Source: Hymenobacter cellulosilyticus (GTDB lineage Bacteria; Bacteroidota; Bacteroidia; Cytophagales; Hymenobacteraceae). From it: a DNA stretch of 64,000 nucleotides. Both the position numbers and the translations under genes were made by a program. The stretch is from positions 5,632,501-5,696,500 of the forward strand of contig NZ_CP095046.1 in NCBI RefSeq assembly GCF_022919215.1, read 5' to 3'. Shown here in pieces: positions 56,633-64,000 of the stretch. Position 1 is the stretch's first letter. Each line of letters starts with the position of its first letter. The notes under the pieces were generated by a model. That model ran no database searches and was not told the origin of the DNA. It was given only the letters and a program-made list of their open reading frames with translations.

Positions 56633-56679
56633 GACCCATCATCCACCTCATCCTTCACCAACCCAACCAAACCTTTCTT

Positions 56680-57489
56680 ATGAAAATTACTAAAGTACTT
56701 TCCGCAGTAGCCATCTGTGCTGGCTCGCTAGCCGCCTTGTCATCGTGCTCGAAAGAAGCTGAGCAGGTAACTGCCAAAGACGAGATTTCGGCCGATGTTA
56801 TCAGCAAAATCCAGCAGCTGGGCTTCACGACCAAGGATGCCCAGAAAGTTGAGGGTGGCTACATCGTGGAAGGTGACATCATGCTGACGGATGAGGCGCT
56901 GAACAACAAGCCAGATTACAAGCTGATGCGCATTGCCGAAGGCGAGCAGTACCGCACCAACAACCTGGTAAGCGTAGGCTCGGGCCGCACCATTTCCATC
57001 CGGGTGTCGACTTCGCTGCCATCGGCCTACGTAACGGCTACCGACGAGCTGATTCGTCGCTACAACGCTCAAAACCTGCTGATTCGCTTCACCCGCGTAA
57101 CCTCGGGCGGCAACATCGTTCTGAACCCGGCTCCCGCTGGCTCGGGCTACCTGGCTTCGGCTGGCTTCCCCTCGGGCGGCAATCCTTACGGCCAGGTACT
57201 GGTAAACAATGGCGCTATCGGCACGGCTAACGCGTCGACGTACATTGCTACCATTCTGGCCCACGAAGTGGGTCACTGCATCGGCTTCCGCCACACCGAC
57301 TACATGAACCGCGCTTATAGCTGCGGCGGTGCTTACACCAACGAAGGTGCCAGCACGGTTGGTGCCGTACACATCCCCGGCACGCCTACCACGGCTGATC
57401 CTAACTCGTGGATGCTGGCCTGCATTGGCTCGGGCGGCAACCGTCCGTTCAACACCAACGACGTAACGGCTCTGCGCTACATCTACTAG
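56680..57489 (+). CDS. M57-type (HEIGH) metallopeptidase lipoprotein
   Basis: 269 residues. The lipoprotein signal MKITKVLSAVAICAGSLAAL ends at SSCSKEAEQ, so it is probably surface or outer-membrane anchored. The zinc site is AHEVGHCIGFRHTDYMNR, an extended HExxHxxGxxH motif followed by Asp, as in metzincin-like proteins. The prodomain-like region (residues 30-95) has FTTKDAQKVEGGYIVEGDIM. Four Cys after the active site could form disulfides. It fits the dual-action HEIGH peptidase family (Peptidase_M57). It is single-gene, with its own promoter-like site and terminator, and has unusually uniform codon use, as in highly expressed genes. Confidence 0.88.
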   Translation: MKITKVLSAVAICAGSLAALSSCSKEAEQVTAKDEISADVISKIQQLGFTTKDAQKVEGGYIVEGDIMLTDEALNNKPDYKLMRIAEGEQYRTNNLVSVGSGRTISIRVSTSLPSAYVTATDELIRRYNAQNLLIRFTRVTSGGNIVLNPAPAGSGYLASAGFPSGGNPYGQVLVNNGAIGTANASTYIATILAHEVGHCIGFRHTDYMNRAYSCGGAYTNEGASTVGAVHIPGTPTTADPNSWMLACIGSGGNRPFNTNDVTALRYIY

Positions 57490-57507
57490 CCACTTCGGCA
57501 GCTAACC

Positions 57508-57543
57508 AAAAAGGCCTGGTTCCGCAAGGAGCCGGGCCTTTTT
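57508..57543 (+). terminator. intrinsic terminator of the HEIGH peptidase gene
   Basis: AAAAAGGCCTGGTTCC pairs with GGAGCCGGGCCTTTTT (mostly complementary), then a T-run. Confidence 0.8.
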
Positions 57544-57691
57544 GTATGTTTTTACTCCGCACTTTGCTGGCATTCTTACCCAAGAGCACCCAGCCCAAGG
57601 AGGATCAAGCAGCCTTTACGCTGCTTCCTTATGCAGCCCCGCAGGTTCGACGCGCTTCGTGGCTGCTGGTACTGAGTGACCGGACTCTAAT

Positions 57692-57723
57692 GCCGAAGAG
57701 CCCGGCTAGCGGAGCTCTTCGGC
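57692..57723 (-). terminator. putative terminator of the subtilase gene
   Basis: GCCGAAGAGC pairs exactly with GCTCTTCGGC around a 12-base loop, 46 bp past the subtilase stop on the minus strand. No clear T-run. Confidence 0.45.
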
Positions 57724-57768
57724 TATTGCTGCGTGCTGCTTCTCTACTTGGCCCGGTTCTCAGCAGGC

Positions 57769-60418
57769 TTATAGCACCACTACCCTGGTCGTCATCGTGG
57801 TGCGGTCCCCGGTTTGGACGCGCAACAGATACAAGCCTTTGGCTATGCCGACCGTCGACAATGTTCGGATGGTGCCCGTGTCGGTGCTTTCCCGCACGAG
57901 GTGGCCCGTCATATCGTAGAGCTGAATCTTGGCCGGGCCGCTTTCCGCTACCAGGATTTGAAGCTGTTCGCCGGCCACAATTGGGTTGGGAAAAGCCTGG
58001 ACTTCGCGGGGACGCGCAAACTGCACTTGCTCCGTGTCGCTGTATACCACCCCGCCCTTGGCTAAGTCGAGCCGCACCCGGTACTCATTGCGGCCCGGAG
58101 CCGGGTTGTTGTCCAGAAAGCTCAGCTGCCGAGCCGTTACCGGCGAAATTGTCTGGACTACCGTGGGCCCAGCCGCAGTCAGACGCTCCAGGGATATAGA
58201 CTTCACCCCGAACGTAGTCCCGATTTCCAGATCAAACAGCACGGTGTCGGTTACGACAGACCGGGGAATGAAGCTTTTGACGTAGCAGGCCGTACCCTGC
58301 TCCGTAAACTCGATGGTGTTGCCTCTCTCGCCCAGCAGCTTCCCCATAATGGGCGCCACGGCGTAATAACGAATCTGCATCTGCGCCTTGTTCAGCACCA
58401 GCGCCGTATCGGTAGTAATTACATAAGGCTCCAGGTAATTCTGCACTAGTTGGTAGACCTGGTAGCGGCTGGCGCCCGGCACCTGCTCCCACTGAATCAA
58501 GGCTTCATCCTGGCAGGCATAGCCGACGGTGGGCGTCAGGGGCCGGGCCACAGTGAACGTATCGGAAACAAAGGTGCCGCTGCCAGCCACCATCCGCACC
58601 CGAGCCAGGGTAGTCGTATCGGGTACGGGCCAGGCATAATTGCTTTGCGCCAGCGGGATGCCGGCTTGCAGTACGCGCCACTTGCTGGAGCCTAGAGGCT
58701 GGTACTCCAACTGGCCGACCGTAGCTGCCGGGCCCGACCATTGCCAGCGCAGAAAGCTGGTAGCTCCCGGACGCAAATTAGTAGCAGCCCCGGGCCGCAC
58801 CCACTCAAAGCCCGCGCTATATTCGTAAGCAACGCCAAAGTCTTGGGTCCCAGCTATTGCTAATCCGCGCACCTGAATGATGTACTCCCGGCTTCAGGCA
58901 CGGCAATGCTGACTTGCTCCACGTTATTAAGATGGTCGGCCCGGCGCTTGGGAAGCAGGGTCAGAGAGTCGGCGTGCGGATAAGAACTCAGCACCCAGGG
59001 CTGCCAGCGCCGGCCGGAAGCCACGTGCACCAGCACCAAGTCCAAATCGTTAATCAGCGCCTGCGGGGTCGTAGGCGACGCCTCGGGGTCGGCCCAGGCC
59101 AGGGTTACTTTCAGTTCCTGCTGCCCGGCAGGCACGGTCACCGGAAAGGTGCGCAGGCCAGCGGCGGCCGTTGAGCCCAGGAAATAACGCTTGGCTTGCA
59201 CCGTTTGTACGGCTCCTACGGCATCTACCTGTCCAAACCCGCTGTCGAAATCGGGGCCGGGGCGGCCGGTATCGTCGGCGCTGTTGAGTAGCACGGCCTT
59301 GACCAGCGCGGCCGAAGGCAACGCCCCACCGTTTTGCAGCTGGTATGACTGCTGCACCAGGGCCCCAATGCCCGACACCAGCGCCGCCGACTCGGAGGTA
59401 CCACCCGCTCCGAATGCTACCAGCTCGGGCTTGATGCGCCCATCATAAGCCGGACCGCGGGAGCTGAGCGGCGCCACTTGGCCGGCTTCATCAGTAGCTC
59501 CCACGCTCAGGGTGTTCTTGGACGTTTTGAACTGCCCGGTCAGGTTAGCCACCTTGGGAATACCCGCGTACCGGCCTTCGGTACTGGTTTGGGTGCCGAC
59601 GTTACCGGACGAAAACACGTGCAGCAAGTTCGGGTACTGCCGGCTTTGCTGATCATACGCCTGCGACTCCAAGCCGTAGTAATTCTCAATGGCCGCTACG
59701 CCATAAGAGTGGTTTTGCACCGAAACTCCGGCCTGAGTTAGAATTGCTCCGTCGTCGGGGAGCAGGTTGTCGTAGCTGGAAGTGGCCAAGCGCGCCTGCC
59801 AGGCCACTCCCCTACCCGAAGGAGCCGAGTTGCCGGCTCCGCCTACCAGCGTGGCAATAGCCGTGGCGTGCGGGGAAGCGGCTTGCTTAAACAAGTTGCT
59901 GGACACCACACGGCCCTTAAAATCAATATCGGTTGGGTCGAAAGAATCTTCTTTGATGGAAATAGTCAGGCCCTGCCCACCCAGTTGGGGAAACCGGGAA
60001 TGCGCGGTGGTAATCTTATTGACCGAAAGGTCCGACTGATTAAGCTGCCGTTCATCGTGAGCCCGACGGTTGGGCACGTCGACAAAGTTGACGTAGGGCG
60101 AGGCGCTGAGTTGCTGCAATTGAGCGGCCGTCACGTTCTCGACTTGCAGAATAGCGGCGCCAGCCGCCGGTACGGTTTTTACCTTAAGGGCCGGCAGCGC
60201 CTGTTGGGCCCAAGTCAGGAAAGCATCTTTCTGCCGGACACTTATTCGCACCGTCTGCGGGCTGCCCGGGGCTACCCGACGCACGGCGGGGCCAGTTTCA
60301 ACAGGGCCGGCCGCTCTTGTTGCCCGAGGGCCGCAGTGGCGGCACCCAGCAGAAGTGCAGCAGTAAGAACTAAGGGAGAAACGAAAAAGCGGGAATACAG
60401 CTCAACAGAGTAGCGCAT
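57769..60418 (-). CDS. secreted S8 (subtilisin-like) serine peptidase with T9SS type A sorting domain, two frameshifts
   Basis: 883 residues after repair. From MRYSVELYSRFFVSPLVLTA (ATG 60418) it has a signal peptide. A one-base loss at 60288-60291 is followed by an inhibitor-like prodomain. The catalytic domain shows the Asp block LTISIKEDSFDPTDIDFKG, the His block QAASPHATAIATLVGGAG (the usual HGTH reads HATA), the oxyanion Asn in VFSSGNVG and the Ser block GAGGTSESAALVSGIGALVQ. A second break at 58887-58889 is repaired as PEAGEYIIQVRG. The rest is beta domains and a C-terminal sorting sequence, QAFPNPIVAGEQLQILVAES and GLYLLRVQTGDRTTMTTRVV, the T9SS type A pattern. Confidence 0.87.
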
Positions 60419-60574
60419 CAAGTAAGCTAAAGGACGAGGATACGGGGTCCGGCCTTAGGCAGGCGGACCTGTTAAAGATAGAAAAAACAGCGGCAGCAAC
60501 CTGACCTAAGCCGTAGACCTCGTAATATTCAGCCCATTATTTTAAAGATATTTCAAATCTACTTTGAATATGTG

Positions 60575-60603
60575 CACAAAAAGAGCCTGCTGGCGGCAGG
60601 CTC
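60575..60603 (-). terminator. intrinsic terminator of the lutC-lpxH group
   Basis: On the minus strand GAGCCTGC pairs with GCAGGCTC (60603-60596 and 60590-60583) across a 5-base loop, then TTTTTGTG. Confidence 0.7.
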
Positions 60604-60648
60604 CTGGTTGCTCTTCACGGGCCGGAAATCTGGCTGCGTTACCTACTC

Positions 60649-61611
60649 TTAGAGCTTGTATACCTGCACTCCAAGCGGTGTTATAACATAGGCAAACTGC
60701 TCCCCTAGCAGCACCTGCCGCACATCCGCAGTTCCGGCAGGCAGCGGCAACGTCCGGTCAGTGAGGTTGTAAAGGTGAAAGAAGTGTACTACGTTGTCGG
60801 CCAGATAATACAGCTCGTCGTTGCGGAAGCCAATAGTGCTCAAGCCCGGGAAAGGCAGCTTTTTGCGGTAATTGCCCAGGTTATCGAACACGTAGATGCC
60901 ACTGCTGCGGTCTACCAGATACAGGTTGTTCTGATACTGGCGCATAAACCGAAAGTCGGGCTTGGAACGACCAATCAGCAGGTCCATCTGGGTGGAAACC
61001 ACCATGCGCTGCCCGGCCGGGTCATATTGACGCAGGGCCAGGTTGCTTTCATCCAGCAGCCAGAGCCGGTCGTCGGGAGCCAGCGTAGCGGTGCGCACCA
61101 GTCCATCCAGCACATCCGAGAGGCGAAACTGGGTGAGCGGGGCCATAAACCGGTCCAGCATCAGAATCTGCTGCCGGTCGTCGTAGAACACAAGTACCTT
61201 GGCCGTATTCCAGGCTTCAATCTGGGCGGTGTTGCCGGGCTGCGGGGGCGAAAAGGTATTCAGTGCCTGCCCATCAGGGCCGTACTGCCGGATGTTGTTC
61301 TGGTTATCGGCCAGGTACAGATTACCGCGCCGGTCCAGAGAAGCCGGGCCAGGCTGGGTTAGGGTAATAGTGCGGGTCAGCGTCCAGCCGTTGGCATCGG
61401 CTACCGGCACGGTCTGGGCCGCAGCATTTACTACCGGAGCGGGAGCCGCCGGGGCGGGCTTGCCAGCGGGCACCACCGAAGCCGCCGAGGGGACCGTGGT
61501 TTGGGCAAAAGTCGGGGTAGAGAAGACAAAACTCAGCCCGAAGGCAACGGACGGCAACAGCCATTGCTTGCCTAGTCGGGCGCCTCTACCCGTGGATTTT
61601 GAGTTCTCCAT
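60649..61611 (-). CDS. secreted NHL/propeller-like hypothetical protein
   Basis: 320 residues from MENSKSTGRGARLGKQWLLP (ATG 61611). A signal peptide follows (SVAFGLSFVFSTPTFAQT), then a Pro/Ala linker and repeating strands with Asp/Asn turns: SLDRRGNLYLADNQNNIRQY, VLVFYDDRQQILMLDRF, RLWLLDESNLALRQYDPAGQ and NNLYLVDRSSGIYVFDNLGN. This is a six-bladed-propeller style (NHL/SMP-30-like) protein. No enzyme residues are proposed. Its start overlaps the lpxH end by 26 bp, so it is translationally coupled. Confidence 0.75.
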   Translation of the reverse strand: MENSKSTGRGARLGKQWLLPSVAFGLSFVFSTPTFAQTTVPSAASVVPAGKPAPAAPAPVVNAAAQTVPVADANGWTLTRTITLTQPGPASLDRRGNLYLADNQNNIRQYGPDGQALNTFSPPQPGNTAQIEAWNTAKVLVFYDDRQQILMLDRFMAPLTQFRLSDVLDGLVRTATLAPDDRLWLLDESNLALRQYDPAGQRMVVSTQMDLLIGRSKPDFRFMRQYQNNLYLVDRSSGIYVFDNLGNYRKKLPFPGLSTIGFRNDELYYLADNVVHFFHLYNLTDRTLPLPAGTADVRQVLLGEQFAYVITPLGVQVYKL

Positions 61612-62392
61612 TCTGCTCGAAGTGCCGCAAGACCAGTTCATGCCCATCATATACGGCGTAGGAGCAATAATTGACCCACTCCCCCAGGTTCACGTAGCGG
61701 CTCTGGGGCGTCACGGCCACGTTCAGGGGCAGGTGCCGGTGGCCAAACACGTAGTAGTCGTGGTGCTGCTGCTGCTCCAGCTCCCGGCAGTACACCAGCA
61801 GCCACTCATCCTCGCCGAAGTACTTCTCATCGGCCGCGCCATTCTGGATACGGCTACGCTGGCTCCATTTGTTGGCCAGGCCAATGCCAAAATTCGGGTG
61901 CAGACGGGCAAACAGCCATTGGGCAATGGGGCTGGCAAAAACCCGCTTCAGGACTTTATAGGTGTAATCCTTCGGGCCGAGCCCGTCGCCGTGGCCGATA
62001 TGAAACTCCTGGTTGCCGATGCGCTGACTAACTGGATTACGCAGGATGGGAATGTTGAGCTCCTTGGTAAAGTAGTCGAACATCCACATGTCGTGGTTGC
62101 CAGTAAAGAAAGTCACCGGAATGCCTGCGTCGGTTAGTTCGGCCAGCTTGCCCTGCAGCCGGATAAAACCACGGGGAATGGCGTGCCGGTACTCAAACCA
62201 GAAGTCGAAGATGTCGCCGACCAGGTAAATAGCGGCGGCATCAGCCGAAACCTGGTCGAGCCAGCGCACGATTTTCCGCTCCCGCTCGGCCGAGCGGGCG
62301 GCGTCGGGGGCTCCTAAGTGAAAATCGGAGGCAAAATATACTTTGCGGCCAGGCGCTAGAGTAAGATCAGGCAGTTGCTTCAGGCGCGTCAT
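61586..62392 (-). CDS. lpxH: UDP-2,3-diacylglucosamine diphosphatase
   Basis: Fourth step of lipid A synthesis, cleaving UDP-diacylglucosamine to lipid X and UMP. The product is 268 residues from MTRLKQLPDLTLAPGRKVYF (ATG 62392). Calcineurin-like phosphoesterase metal motifs are in order: ASDFHLGAPD, YLVGDIFDFWFEYRHA, FTGNHDMWMFDY, HIGHGDGLGPKDYT and YVFGHRHLPLNVAV. These are the diagnostic LpxH set. An upstream ATG at 62452 would lie well inside the LUD gene and is less likely. It overlaps both neighbours by 26 bp. Confidence 0.94.
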   Translation of the reverse strand: MTRLKQLPDLTLAPGRKVYFASDFHLGAPDAARSAERERKIVRWLDQVSADAAAIYLVGDIFDFWFEYRHAIPRGFIRLQGKLAELTDAGIPVTFFTGNHDMWMFDYFTKELNIPILRNPVSQRIGNQEFHIGHGDGLGPKDYTYKVLKRVFASPIAQWLFARLHPNFGIGLANKWSQRSRIQNGAADEKYFGEDEWLLVYCRELEQQQHHDYYVFGHRHLPLNVAVTPQSRYVNLGEWVNYCSYAVYDGHELVLRHFEQNGELKIHG

Positions 62393-63017
62393 CCAGTAAA
62401 AACAACACGATGCTGCGCGGACCATGAGCTCCGAGCACCAGCGTTTTTTCAATATCAGCCGTGCGACTGGGGCCCGTCGTGAGCGAAATCATGGAGGGCA
62501 GTTTGTCGTGGCCTTCCTGCACCCGCTTGAGTGCGTCGCCAATGTCGGGTACAATCTGGGAAGCGCGGGCCAGCACCAAATGCTGGTCGGGATAGATACT
62601 CAGGCGCCGACCGCTGGCCGTAGCCGCGCTTACCAGCACGCTCCCCGTCCGGGCTACTAGGGCCTCGCAGGTCGTCAGGCCCGCATCGGCCTTGCTCAGC
62701 CAGTCGGTTTCGTCGCCGATAAAGCCGATTCCGCCCGCGTGCAGCATCTTTTTCAGTTCCGGCTCCCACACGTACAGGTTGTCGAGCGACTTATCTTTTT
62801 TGTAGGTGAAGAGCTGGTCGTAGAAATGCTCTTCCGACACGCAGTAGTAGAATACGCCCCCGGCCCGCACGAAGCTTTCGGCAAACGTAACGGCTAAGTC
62901 GTCGGAGGGTGCGGGGTGCAGAGGCAGCGTAAAATCGGGCGCGGCAGGCTGGGGAGCCGGCTGCTGCAACGATTCGCGGATGCGGCGCAGGATGATGTCG
63001 CGGGAAGTTTCGGACAT
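62367..63017 (-). CDS. LutC/YkgG-type LUD domain protein
   Basis: 216 residues from MSETSRDIILRRIRESLQQP (ATG 63017). LUD-family features: AESFVRAGGVFYYCVSEEHF, IGFIGDETDWLSKADAGLTT, then CEALVARTGSVLVSAATASG, YPDQHLVLARASQIVPDIGD and ISLTTGPSRTADIEKTLVLG-like (SLTTGPSRTADIEKTLVLGA) at the C-terminus. In LutABC lactate oxidation this is the third subunit. No lutA or lutB gene is visible, so the lactate role is uncertain and it is left without a symbol. It overlaps lpxH by 26 bp. Confidence 0.88.
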   Translation of the reverse strand: MSETSRDIILRRIRESLQQPAPQPAAPDFTLPLHPAPSDDLAVTFAESFVRAGGVFYYCVSEEHFYDQLFTYKKDKSLDNLYVWEPELKKMLHAGGIGFIGDETDWLSKADAGLTTCEALVARTGSVLVSAATASGRRLSIYPDQHLVLARASQIVPDIGDALKRVQEGHDKLPSMISLTTGPSRTADIEKTLVLGAHGPRSIVLFLLDDAPEATA

Positions 63018-63112
63018 AGGAATCACCACGTAAGACAGGTGAGGAAGTAGTCAAAGATAGAGAGTAACGCCGACAGGCCACAGCGGCACTATACGCAAAC
63101 CTCAGTAAAAGC

Positions 63113-63144
63113 AAAAAAGCCAGCCCGAAACAGGCTGGCTTTTT
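63113..63144. terminator. intrinsic terminator between ftsH and the LUD gene
   Basis: AAAAAAGCCAGCC and GGCTGGCTTTTT pair around the loop CGAAACA; T-runs are present in both directions, just past the ftsH stop. Confidence 0.85.
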
Positions 63145-63162
63145 CTAAGCATAAAGTTCTTT

Positions 63163-64000
63163 TTAAACGTCGAGCGAAACCGTGCTGCCCGTTGGGATGT
63201 CGTTGCCGGCTTCCCGCGGCCGGTTTTCCAGGCCCGGCAGGTTGTTCTCGGGCAAGTCGTTGCTCAGCGGAACGGGGTGCTCCTGCTTCCGCTCACTCAG
63301 CGTCTCGCTACGGTCGGTGCCGGCCATGTGCGCCTGATAAGAAGTCTGGTTGTCGTAGGGGCGCTTGCCCACCAGACGCTCGAGGTCTTCCTGCAGCAGC
63401 ACTTCTTTCTCCAGCAGCTCCTTGGCAATTACTTCCAGCTCGTGGCGGCGCTCGGTGAGCAACTCCTTGGTACGAGTGTAGGCATTGTCAATGATGGTGC
63501 GTACTTCCTCGTCAATCAACTGGGAAGTAGCCTCCGAATAAGGCTTCGAGAAGCCGTACTCGTTCTGGCCTTTCGAGTCGTAGTACGAGATGTTGCCCAG
63601 CTTGGCATTCATGCCGTACATGGTCACGATGCTGTAGGCCATCTTCGTAATGCGCTCCAGATCCGACAAGGCACCGGTAGATATTTTACCGAACACCAAC
63701 TCTTCAGCGGCGCGGCCACCCAGGGCCATGCACATCTCGTCGGTCAGCTGCTCGGTGTTGTAGAGGAACTGCTCGCGGGGCAGATACTGGGCGTAACCCA
63801 GGGCTGCCACCCCACGGGGCACGATGCTCACTTTTACCAGCGGGTCGGCATGCTCCAGGAACCAGCCAGCAATGGCGTGACCAGCTTCGTGGTAAGCTAC
63901 AATCCGCTTCTCGTTGGGCGAAATAATCTTGTTCCGCTTTTCCAGGCCACCGATAACACGGTCTACGGCATCGGTGAAGTCCTGCATGGTCACCATCTTT
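63163..64000 (-). CDS. ftsH: ATP-dependent zinc metalloprotease FtsH, C-terminal part (runs off window)
   Basis: Membrane AAA+ protease; only the M41 peptidase end is in the window. The zinc site IVAYHEAGHAIAGWFLEH (HExxH) and the third ligand in TGALSDLERITKMAYSIVT are intact. The preceding TMQDFTDAVDRVIGGLEKR is the usual end of the AAA module. After the helical domain comes a divergent tail of about 60 residues (e.g. RSETLSERKQEHPVPLSNDL). The ATPase and membrane segments lie beyond base 64000, and the frame is open there. FtsH degrades misfolded membrane proteins and, in proteobacteria, LpxC; lpxH nearby may be coincidence. Confidence 0.95.
   Translation of the reverse strand, partial: KMVTMQDFTDAVDRVIGGLEKRNKIISPNEKRIVAYHEAGHAIAGWFLEHADPLVKVSIVPRGVAALGYAQYLPREQFLYNTEQLTDEMCMALGGRAAEELVFGKISTGALSDLERITKMAYSIVTMYGMNAKLGNISYYDSKGQNEYGFSKPYSEATSQLIDEEVRTIIDNAYTRTKELLTERRHELEVIAKELLEKEVLLQEDLERLVGKRPYDNQTSYQAHMAGTDRSETLSERKQEHPVPLSNDLPENNLPGLENRPREAGNDIPTGSTVSLDV

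Noticed and set aside
57408..58199. 263-residue frame on the plus strand
   Set aside because: It starts inside the HEIGH peptidase gene in another frame, crosses its terminator and ends antisense to the subtilase; composition is that of a shadow.

Overview
The window is a chromosomal segment of a GC-rich member of the Bacteroidota, most like Hymenobacter or a relative. This rests on the gldH gliding lipoprotein, a type IX secretion sorting domain on a secreted subtilase, RicT/PSP1 with a basic tail, TAnnTTTG-type promoters, and dispersed GTCAT...ATGAC hairpin repeats. No rRNA, tRNA, CRISPR array or insertion sequence was seen.

Layout. (1) 1-6038, leftward: branched-chain amino acid operon ilvE-ilvD-ilvB-ilvN-ilvC, with ilvC cut by the window edge. 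(2) 6.5-13.3 kb: a helical-repeat protein, two small secreted proteins, a LytTR response regulator and a convergent hybrid histidine kinase. (3) 13.6-27.6 kb: a urate-to-ammonia cluster. The rightward urease genes (UreH-type nickel permease, ureAB fusion, an unknown small gene, ureC, ureF, ureG) converge on leftward puuD-ureD. Divergent from puuD run allB-allC-allE-uraD-uraH and a DUF6986/CitE-like protein. Together these can take urate through 5-hydroxyisourate, OHCU, allantoin, allantoate and ureidoglycine to ureidoglycolate, and split urea to ammonia. The ureidoglycolate-to-glyoxylate step has no recognised enzyme here. (4) 27.6-31.4 kb: an AT-rich intergenic island, a SulP-STAS-beta-carbonic anhydrase fusion, and an OmpR-type regulator whose phosphoacceptor Asp is replaced. 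(5) 31.8-40 kb: glutamate synthase gltB-gltD, which can assimilate the ammonia released upstream, then a small conserved protein, a ferredoxin-NADP reductase and a 2Fe-2S ferredoxin. (6) 40-53 kb: a secreted Lys/Ser-rich protein, a giant alpha-2-macroglobulin-like protein, a desaturase-family protein, DinB, a ComEA-like protein, PAP2 phosphatase, a lipoprotein and an NmrA-type SDR. (7) 53.3-64 kb: two cold-shock proteins, gldH, ricT, a HEIGH metallopeptidase lipoprotein, a T9SS subtilase, then a leftward group of a secreted propeller-like protein, lpxH and a LUD protein, and the 3' part of ftsH.

A warning for users of this sequence: about twenty single-base frameshifts interrupt eleven otherwise well conserved genes. 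Nearly all are repaired by adding one G or C to a short G/C run. This looks like uncorrected homopolymer error in the assembly rather than gene decay, so interrupted genes are annotated here as full-length CDS with the breaks noted.
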